NCBI GenBank assembly: GCA_910584215.1
Contig: CAJTYI010000055.1
Span: 1-20,412, forward strand
Reading direction: 5' to 3'
From: an uncultured Roseburia sp.
GTDB lineage: Bacteria; Bacillota; Clostridia; Lachnospirales; Lachnospiraceae
DNA length: 20,412 bases
Of this stretch, positions 14,362 through 20,412 are shown one piece after another (the first letter of the stretch is position 1; every line of letters starts with the position of its first letter). The translations under genes and the position numbers were made by a program. The notes beneath the pieces are model-generated. The model was given only the letters and a program-made list of their open reading frames with translations, was not told the DNA's origin and searched no databases.

Positions 14362-14580
14362 ATGATAGAAATCAGTATCCGCGAAGGAGAAGAATTTATA
14401 AAGCTCGGACAGGCGCTGAAAAAAGCCGGTTTGGTAGGCTCTGGGGTGGAGGCAAAAGAGGTGATATTGGAGGGTCTCGTCTCGGTAGACGGCGAGGTAG
14501 CGACACAGCGCGGTAAAAAGCTGCACGGCGGAGAGATTGTCCGTTTTGACGGGGAGACAGTGAAAATAAATAACATATGA
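14362..14580 (+). CDS. yaaA: S4-domain RNA-binding protein (YaaA/RlbA type)
   Basis: A 72-residue protein that is a single S4 RNA-binding domain: FIKLGQALKKAGLVGSGVEAK, then VSVDGEVATQRGKKLHGGEIVRFDG, the typical S4 loop. In Bacillus the equivalent gene yaaA (rlbA) lies in the same place between dnaN and recF and has been implicated in ribosome assembly; the exact function here is inferred. GGAG stands 5 bases before the ATG. It overlaps recF by four bases (ATGA). Confidence 0.93.
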   Translation: MIEISIREGEEFIKLGQALKKAGLVGSGVEAKEVILEGLVSVDGEVATQRGKKLHGGEIVRFDGETVKINNI

Positions 14581-15668
14581 CAGTGAAATCTATGGAATTA
14601 AAGAATTTCAGAAATTATGAAACGCTGCATCTCTCCTTTGATGACGGAACCAATATTTTTTACGGGGACAACGCCCAGGGAAAGACAAATATACTCGAAG
14701 CCGTCTATATGAGCGCTACCAGCAAATCCCACAAGAGCGTCAGAGACAAAGAGATGATCAAATTTGGCGAGTCGGAGGCACATCTGCACACTGTAGTCTG
14801 CAAAGACGGGCGTGATTTTGTGATCGACATGCATTTAAAGCAAAATCGTGCCAAGGGTATTGCCATCAACCGTATTCCGATCAAAAAGGCGAGCGAACTG
14901 TTTGGCATCTTAAATGTCGTATTTTTTTCGCCGGAAGATTTAAACATCATCAAAAATGGTCCTGCGGAGAGAAGAAGATTTCTGGATTTGGAACTATGTC
15001 AGCTGGATAAGATTTATCTTGCCAATCTAATCAATTACAATAAGATCCTTAGTCAGCGCAGCCGATTGTTGAAAGATATGGCTTTTCGTTCTGATTTGGC
15101 AGATACGTTGTCTGTCTGGGATATGCAGTTGATTGAGACCGGCAAAAAGATCATTGACAGCAGAAAAAAGTTTGTGGCCGAGCTTAGTGAGACGGTGCGG
15201 CAGATTCACTCTTCCATCTCCGGAAACAGGGAAGAACTGGCGCTATCCTACGAGGCCAATACGACGACGGCGGATTTTGAAGCGGACATGCAGCGCGTGA
15301 GAGAGAGGGATTTAAAACTCTGTCAGACTTCTGTGGGACCGCACCGGGATGATCTGCGTTTCTCGATCGGAGATGTGGATATCCGCAGATTTGGTTCACA
15401 GGGTCAGCAGAGGACATCTGCTTTGTCTTTAAAGCTCTCGGAGATTGCGCTGGTAAAACAGATAATACACGATACGCCGATTCTGCTTTTGGATGATGTG
15501 TTGTCAGAGCTTGACAGTCATCGCCAGAATTATTTACTCAGTCATATCAGTGATACACAGACGATGATTACCTGCACAGGCTTGGACGAGTTTGTAAAGA
15601 ACAGATTCCAGCTGAATCGGGTTTATGAGGTGGTAGACGGAACGGTCGAACAAAGAGAGTCTGTTTGA
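14577..15668 (+). CDS. recF: DNA replication and repair protein RecF
   Basis: SMC-like ATPase that, with RecO and RecR, loads RecA at single-strand gaps. The 363-residue protein has Walker A GDNAQGKT (30-37), the ABC-type signature SQGQQRT (274-280) and Walker B ILLLDDVLSELD (302-313), plus the RecF-specific ERRRFLDLELCQLD (131-144) and SVGPHRDDL (262-270). The start overlaps the S4 gene, implying coupled translation. A second ATG at 14592 is possible, but homologs usually start with about five residues before ELKNFRNY. Confidence 0.96.
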   Translation: MTVKSMELKNFRNYETLHLSFDDGTNIFYGDNAQGKTNILEAVYMSATSKSHKSVRDKEMIKFGESEAHLHTVVCKDGRDFVIDMHLKQNRAKGIAINRIPIKKASELFGILNVVFFSPEDLNIIKNGPAERRRFLDLELCQLDKIYLANLINYNKILSQRSRLLKDMAFRSDLADTLSVWDMQLIETGKKIIDSRKKFVAELSETVRQIHSSISGNREELALSYEANTTTADFEADMQRVRERDLKLCQTSVGPHRDDLRFSIGDVDIRRFGSQGQQRTSALSLKLSEIALVKQIIHDTPILLLDDVLSELDSHRQNYLLSHISDTQTMITCTGLDEFVKNRFQLNRVYEVVDGTVEQRESV

Positions 15669-15677
15669 CGGAAAGGT

Positions 15678-17612
15678 ATGGTTAAAGTTATGAGTGTGGA
15701 AAATGAATACGGAGCCGACCAAATACAAATTTTAGAGGGATTGGAGGCCGTTCGCAAAAGACCTGGAATGTACATCGGAAGCACCTCTGCCAGAGGACTT
15801 CATCATCTGGTATACGAGATTGTGGATAATGCAGTGGATGAGGCGCTTGCAGGGTACTGTGATAATATACAGGTGATTATCAATGCTGACGGTTCGATCA
15901 CGGTAGAAGATGATGGGCGGGGTATCCCGGTCGGCATGAACCATAAGGCGGGAAAATCGGCGCTCGAGGTCGTATATACCGTACTTCATGCCGGAGGGAA
16001 GTTTGGCGGCGGCGGTTATAAGGTTTCGGGAGGACTGCACGGCGTGGGAGCTTCGGTTGTCAATGCTCTCTCATCCAGCCTTTGCGTTGAGGTTTGCCGT
16101 GACGGCAATGTTTATTACCAGAGTTATAAGATCGGGAAACCGGACGAACCGGTGAAAATTATAGATACCTGTGATTTGAATAAGCACGGAACAAAAGTTT
16201 CCTTTTTGCCGGACCCCAAGATTTTCGAGGATACGGTCTTTGACTACGACACCTTAAAAGAGCGTATGAGAGAGACGGCGTTTTTGACCAAAGGTCTTCG
16301 CATCATACTGCGGGACACCAGGGAGGACGAAGAAAAAAGAAGTGAATTCCATTATGCCGGAGGCATTAAGGAATTTGTGACGTATCTCAATAACAGTAAA
16401 GAAGCTTTGTACGATGCTGTGATCTACTGTGAGGGAACGAGGGAGGATGTCTATGTGGAAGTCGCTCTGCAACACAACGATTCCTACAACGACGCCACCT
16501 ACAGTTTCGTCAATAACATTATCACGCCGGAGGGCGGCACACATCTAGCCGGTTTTCGCAACGCTTTGACAAAGACTTTTAATAACTATGCGCGGGCCAA
16601 CAAAATATTAAAAGATACGGAGCCAGCGCTCAGTGGAGAGGATATCCGCGAGGGGCTGACAGCGATTATCAGTGTCAAGATCGAGGAACCTCAGTTTGAG
16701 GGACAGACCAAACAGAAACTGGGAAACAGTGAGGTAAGGGGAGCAGTCGATTCCATCGTCAGCGAGCAGTTGACGTACTTTTTGGAGCAGAATCCTGCCG
16801 TCGCGAAAGCGATCTGTGAGAAGTCTCTTCTGGCGCAGCGCGCGAGAGAGGCGGCCAGAAAGGCGAGAGATTTAACCAGGCGTAAGACAGCGTTGGAGGG
16901 AACCTCTCTTCCCGGAAAATTGGCCGACTGCTCAGATAAAGATCCCAAAAACTGCGAGATCTTTATCGTGGAGGGAGATTCCGCGGGCGGTTCGGCAAAG
17001 ACTGCGAGAAGCCGAGCTACACAGGCGATTCTTCCGCTGCGCGGAAAGATTTTGAATGTCGAAAAGGCCAGACTCGATAAAATCTACGGCAATGCGGAGA
17101 TTAAGGCGATGATTACGGCCTTTGGCACGGGAATACATGAAGATTTTGATATATCAAAGCTCCGTTACAATAAGATTATCATTATGACAGATGCCGATGT
17201 GGACGGAGCGCACATCAGTACGTTGATGTTGACCTTTTTATATCGTTTTATGCCGGAGCTGATACGGGAAGGACATGTGTATCTTGCACAGCCGCCTCTC
17301 TATAAGATCGAGAAAAACAAAAATGTCTGGTATGCCTACAGCGATGATGAATTAAACAAGATTCTTTTGGATATCGGCCGCGACGGCAACAATAAGATTC
17401 AGCGCTACAAAGGATTGGGAGAGATGGATGCTGAGCAGCTCTGGGAGACGACGATGGACCCGGAGAAACGTGTGTTGAAGCGTGTGTTGATCGACGACGA
17501 AAATTCTTCTGCCGTCGACTTGACTTTTACCACCCTAATGGGAGATAAGGTAGAGCCCAGACGGATATTCATTGAGGAAAATGCAAAATATGTACAGAAT
17601 CTTGATGTATAA
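15678..17612 (+). CDS. gyrB: DNA gyrase subunit B
   Basis: ATPase subunit of gyrase, which introduces negative supercoils with GyrA. At 644 residues it is the short, Gram-positive type without the 170-residue insertion of E. coli GyrB. Visible motifs: RKRPGMYIGS, the GHKL site with E47 and N51 (YEIVDNAVDEALAG), D78 in EDDGRGIP, GGKFGGGGYKVSGGLHGVG (split ATP lid), and the TOPRIM residues EGDSAGG (432-438), PLRGKILNVEKA and DADVDGAH (505-512). The start is ambiguous: ATG 15678 is used here, but ATG 15690 (M5) is about equally compatible with the GGAAAGG site at 15670-15676. It begins 9 bases after recF. Confidence 0.97.
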   Translation: MVKVMSVENEYGADQIQILEGLEAVRKRPGMYIGSTSARGLHHLVYEIVDNAVDEALAGYCDNIQVIINADGSITVEDDGRGIPVGMNHKAGKSALEVVYTVLHAGGKFGGGGYKVSGGLHGVGASVVNALSSSLCVEVCRDGNVYYQSYKIGKPDEPVKIIDTCDLNKHGTKVSFLPDPKIFEDTVFDYDTLKERMRETAFLTKGLRIILRDTREDEEKRSEFHYAGGIKEFVTYLNNSKEALYDAVIYCEGTREDVYVEVALQHNDSYNDATYSFVNNIITPEGGTHLAGFRNALTKTFNNYARANKILKDTEPALSGEDIREGLTAIISVKIEEPQFEGQTKQKLGNSEVRGAVDSIVSEQLTYFLEQNPAVAKAICEKSLLAQRAREAARKARDLTRRKTALEGTSLPGKLADCSDKDPKNCEIFIVEGDSAGGSAKTARSRATQAILPLRGKILNVEKARLDKIYGNAEIKAMITAFGTGIHEDFDISKLRYNKIIIMTDADVDGAHISTLMLTFLYRFMPELIREGHVYLAQPPLYKIEKNKNVWYAYSDDELNKILLDIGRDGNNKIQRYKGLGEMDAEQLWETTMDPEKRVLKRVLIDDENSSAVDLTFTTLMGDKVEPRRIFIEENAKYVQNLDV

Positions 17613-17632
17613 TATGATATTACAAATGTAAG

Positions 17633-17651
17633 AAAGCATGTAAGATGCTTT
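17633..17651. other. Hairpin in the gyrB-gyrA gap
   Basis: A 7-bp perfect stem AAAGCAT/ATGCTTT with a 5-base loop, about 20 bases after the gyrB stop codon. No T run follows, so it is not a standard terminator. It may affect gyrA mRNA processing or mean nothing. Confidence 0.35.
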
Positions 17652-17714
17652 GGGGAAAAATGCATGAATTACTGTGCAGGTTGTGGGAAGCTAGGATAGA
17701 TGGAGGTTTGGGAT

Positions 17715-20348
17715 ATGGATGACAAAATATTTGACCAGTTGGATGAGATAGACAAGATTACAGATGTTGACTTGAAAAAAACTATGGAGACATCCTATAT
17801 TGATTATGCGATGAGCGTAATCGCCCAACGTGCCCTTCCTGATGTCAGGGACGGATTAAAGCCGGTACAGCGCCGCGTGCTTTATTCTATGATCGAGCTG
17901 AATAACGGACCCGATAAACCACACCGCAAGTGCGCTCGTATCGTCGGCGACACGATGGGTAAATATCATCCGCACGGGGATAGTTCCATCTATGGCGCAC
18001 TCGTCAATATGGCGCAGGAATGGTCATTTCGCTATACGCTGGTCGATGGCCATGGAAACTTTGGCTCGGTCGACGGTGACGGCGCGGCGGCCATGCGTTA
18101 TACGGAGGCACGTCTTTCTAAGATTTCGATGGAGATGCTTTCGGATATCAATAAGGATACCGTTGACTTTGTGCCCAACTTTGATGAGACGGAGAAAGAG
18201 CCGACCGTACTTCCGGCGCGTTTTCCCAATCTGCTGGTAAACGGTACAACGGGTATCGCAGTCGGCATGGCAACAAATATTCCGCCTCATAATCTCCGCG
18301 AGATTATTGGAGCCGTGGTAAAAATTATAGACAATCAGGTGGAGGAAGACCGGGCAACAGATATCGAAGAGCTGTTGTCGATTGTCAAGGGGCCGGATTT
18401 TCCGACCGGTGCAATGATACTTGGCACAACGGGTATCAATGAAGCGTACCGCACGGGGCGCGGAAAGATTCGTGTGCGCGCAGTCAGCAGCATTGAACCG
18501 ATGCCAAACGGCAAGAATCGTATTGTCGTGACGGAACTGCCCTATATGGTGAACAAAGCGCGCTTGATTGAAAAAATTGCAGAGCTCGTAAGGGATAAGA
18601 AAGTTGACGGTATCACTGACCTGCGCGATGAGTCAGACCGCCAGGGAATGCGTATATGTATCGAACTGCGCCGCGACGTCAATCCAAACGTGGTGCTTAA
18701 TCTGCTCTACAAGCATACGCAGCTACAGGATACATTCGGCGTAATCATGCTGGCGCTTGTCGATAATCAGCCGAAAGTTCTGAATTTATATGAAATATTA
18801 AATTATTATTTGATTCATCAGAAAGATGTTGTCACGCGGAGGACAAAATACGATCTCAATAAGGCAAGAGAGCGTGCCCATATTTTAGAAGGTTTGTTGG
18901 TTGCTCTCGATAACATTGACGAAGTTATCAATATCATCCGCAGCAGCAGAAATGCGCAGGTGGCGAGAGAGCGTTTGATGGAGCGTTTCTCTCTGACCGA
19001 GGCGCAAGCACAGGCGATTGTGGATATGCGTCTGCGCGCACTCACAGGTCTGGAACGGGAAAAATTAGAGGGCGAATATGCGCAGTTGATGGAGCGTATC
19101 GCAGAATTGGAAGCGATTCTTGCGGATGAAAAGCGTCTGCTCGGCGTCATTCGGGAAGAGATTCTTCTGATCGCAGACAAGTTCGGCGATGACCGCAGAA
19201 CGTCGATCGGTTTTGACGAGTATGATATTTCGATGGAAGATTTGATTCCTGTGACAAACACCGTCATCACAATGACAAAACTTGGCTATATCAAGCGCAT
19301 GAGCCTGGACAATTTTCACGCGCAAAATCGTGGCGGCAAGGGCATCAAAGGGATGGAGACGATTGAGGATGATTATATCGAAGAATTCTTTATGACGACT
19401 TCCCATCATTATATCATGTTTTTCACCAGCACGGGAAGAGTGTACCGTATCAAAGCCTATGAGATACCCGAGGCCGGCAGGACGGCGCGCGGCACTGCGA
19501 TCGTAAATCTCATACAGTTGCAGCCGGGGGAAAAGATTACTGCGGTGATACCGATCAAAGAGTATACGGATGGTCATTTCCTGTTTATGGCTACGAGAAG
19601 AGGTATTGTTAAAAAAACGCCCGTGACGGATTACGCCAATGTGCGCAAAACAGGGTTGGCGGCTATCGTTCTGCGCGAGGACGACGAGCTGATTGAGGTT
19701 AAAAAGACGGATAATAACCAGGACATCTTCCTGGTGACAAAATATGGTCAGTGTATCCGGTTTAAGGAAACCGATGTGCGCAAGACAGGCAGAAGTTCCA
19801 TGGGTGTCATCGGAATGAGCCTTTCCGATGGCGATGAGGTCATCGGAATGCAGATGGAATCTCAGGGAAGTTCCCTGATGATTGTCTCTGAAAAGGGTCT
19901 TGGAAAATGTACAAATATCGATGAATTTTCCACGCAAAATCGCGGCGGCAAGGGAGTAAAATGTTATAAAATTACAGAAAAGACAGGCAACATTGTGGGT
20001 GTCAAGTCTGTCAATATTGATGATGAGATTATGCTGATTACGACGGAAGGCATTATTATTCGCATTAAGGTGAGCAGCACAGCTCTACTCAGACGCATTA
20101 CCTCCGGTGTCAAGTTGATCAATTTGGATGAGAATGTTACAGTTGCCAGCATTGCGAAGGTACGCCGAGACAAATCGCTTGATGAAAATGTAGACGATAT
20201 AGAGCACGTGGAAGAAGAAGTAAGTGAAACTGCAGAGGAAACAGAGCAGTCTCAGGAGGAGGGCAAGCAGTTTCCAGAAGATATCAACGAAGCATTGATG
20301 GATCAGTTGATACAAAGGGCAAAGGAAGACGGGGAGCAATCGATCTAA
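17715..20348 (+). CDS. gyrA: DNA gyrase subunit A
   Basis: DNA-cleaving subunit of gyrase. The 877-residue protein has SYIDYAMSVIAQRALPDVRDGLKP, the winged-helix quinolone-pocket segment YHPHGDSSIYGALVNMAQ (84-101) and catalytic Tyr129 in AAMRYTE. The tower/coiled-coil domain follows, then a C-terminal beta-pinwheel with the GyrA box QNRGGKG (537-543), a second near-identical QNRGGKG at 741-747, and a long acidic tail. S90 equals E. coli Ser83, but the Asp87 equivalent is Gly94. ATG 17700 is in frame, but ATG 17715 has GGAGG eight bases upstream and is preferred. Just past the stop codon lies the repeat at 20353, whose hairpin could help end the message. Confidence 0.97.
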   Translation: MDDKIFDQLDEIDKITDVDLKKTMETSYIDYAMSVIAQRALPDVRDGLKPVQRRVLYSMIELNNGPDKPHRKCARIVGDTMGKYHPHGDSSIYGALVNMAQEWSFRYTLVDGHGNFGSVDGDGAAAMRYTEARLSKISMEMLSDINKDTVDFVPNFDETEKEPTVLPARFPNLLVNGTTGIAVGMATNIPPHNLREIIGAVVKIIDNQVEEDRATDIEELLSIVKGPDFPTGAMILGTTGINEAYRTGRGKIRVRAVSSIEPMPNGKNRIVVTELPYMVNKARLIEKIAELVRDKKVDGITDLRDESDRQGMRICIELRRDVNPNVVLNLLYKHTQLQDTFGVIMLALVDNQPKVLNLYEILNYYLIHQKDVVTRRTKYDLNKARERAHILEGLLVALDNIDEVINIIRSSRNAQVARERLMERFSLTEAQAQAIVDMRLRALTGLEREKLEGEYAQLMERIAELEAILADEKRLLGVIREEILLIADKFGDDRRTSIGFDEYDISMEDLIPVTNTVITMTKLGYIKRMSLDNFHAQNRGGKGIKGMETIEDDYIEEFFMTTSHHYIMFFTSTGRVYRIKAYEIPEAGRTARGTAIVNLIQLQPGEKITAVIPIKEYTDGHFLFMATRRGIVKKTPVTDYANVRKTGLAAIVLREDDELIEVKKTDNNQDIFLVTKYGQCIRFKETDVRKTGRSSMGVIGMSLSDGDEVIGMQMESQGSSLMIVSEKGLGKCTNIDEFSTQNRGGKGVKCYKITEKTGNIVGVKSVNIDDEIMLITTEGIIIRIKVSSTALLRRITSGVKLINLDENVTVASIAKVRRDKSLDENVDDIEHVEEEVSETAEETEQSQEEGKQFPEDINEALMDQLIQRAKEDGEQSI

Positions 20349-20352
20349 TGGC

Positions 20353-20410
20353 AATCGAGTAGGGGAGATTTCTTCCCTACTCGTTGCGCGGGGTGCGTGC
20401 TGCAACAGCA
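20353..20410 (+). repeat. Dispersed palindromic repeat, copy 2 (cut by the window edge)
   Basis: Same 58-bp block as 3517-3574 with a single C-to-T change (20384). It starts five bases after the gyrA stop codon. The first hairpin (20356-20383) is intact here; the second structure probably continues past the window. After the shared block the two copies diverge (CC here, GC in copy 1), so the right boundary cannot be fixed. Confidence 0.85.
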
Positions 20411-20412
20411 CC

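Noticed and set aside
18818..19937. Long antisense frames across gyrA
   Set aside because: They are shadows of the strongly biased gyrA coding frame and show no conserved motifs or ribosome sites.

Overview
The window is the replication-origin neighbourhood of a low-to-mid GC Gram-positive chromosome. Gene order (rsmG-mnmG-mnmE-jag-yidC-yidD-rnpA-rpmH on the minus strand, then dnaA-dnaN-S4 protein-recF-gyrB-gyrA on the plus strand), Shine-Dalgarno sites of the GGAG/AGGAGG type and the protein sequences point to Firmicutes, class Clostridia, most likely Lachnospiraceae. The family-level placement is inference from remembered sequences, not a search result.

Layout. Bases 1-213 hold no gene I can support. 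A DegS/DegU-like two-component pair (262-1939, minus) ends in a rho-independent terminator at 214-254. A divergent plus-strand gene (2254-3228) encodes a membrane-anchored alpha/beta-hydrolase-fold protein that seems to have lost its catalytic residues. The gap before the core block (3229-3609) is packed with repeats: four tandem copies of a 44-bp unit and one copy of a palindromic element that recurs, 57 of 58 bases identical, just after gyrA at the right edge. The minus-strand block 3614-11050 carries translation, tRNA-modification and membrane-insertion genes. Several promoters and terminators are readable: a strong rpmH promoter, a hairpin terminator between rpmH and rnpA, a hairpin after jag, an extended -10 promoter before mnmG and a terminator at the end of rsmG.

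The origin lies around dnaA. DnaA boxes cluster upstream (11174-11348) and downstream (12845-12978) of dnaA, and an AT-rich stretch before dnaN (13056-13096) is the likely unwinding element. This is the bipartite arrangement known from Bacillus. Transcription of the core genes runs away from dnaA on both sides, co-directional with replication; only the hydrolase gene runs head-on. To the right, dnaA, dnaN, recF, gyrB and gyrA supply initiation, the sliding clamp, gap repair and supercoiling.

The housekeeping genes are ordinary in order but several carry sequence oddities: a roughly 70-residue insertion with internal 15-residue repeats in MnmG, Tyr where YidC normally has its groove Arg, RHH in place of the RNR-type motif of RnpA, and Gly at the GyrA position equivalent to E. 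coli Asp87. No CRISPR array, insertion sequence, rRNA or tRNA gene was seen.
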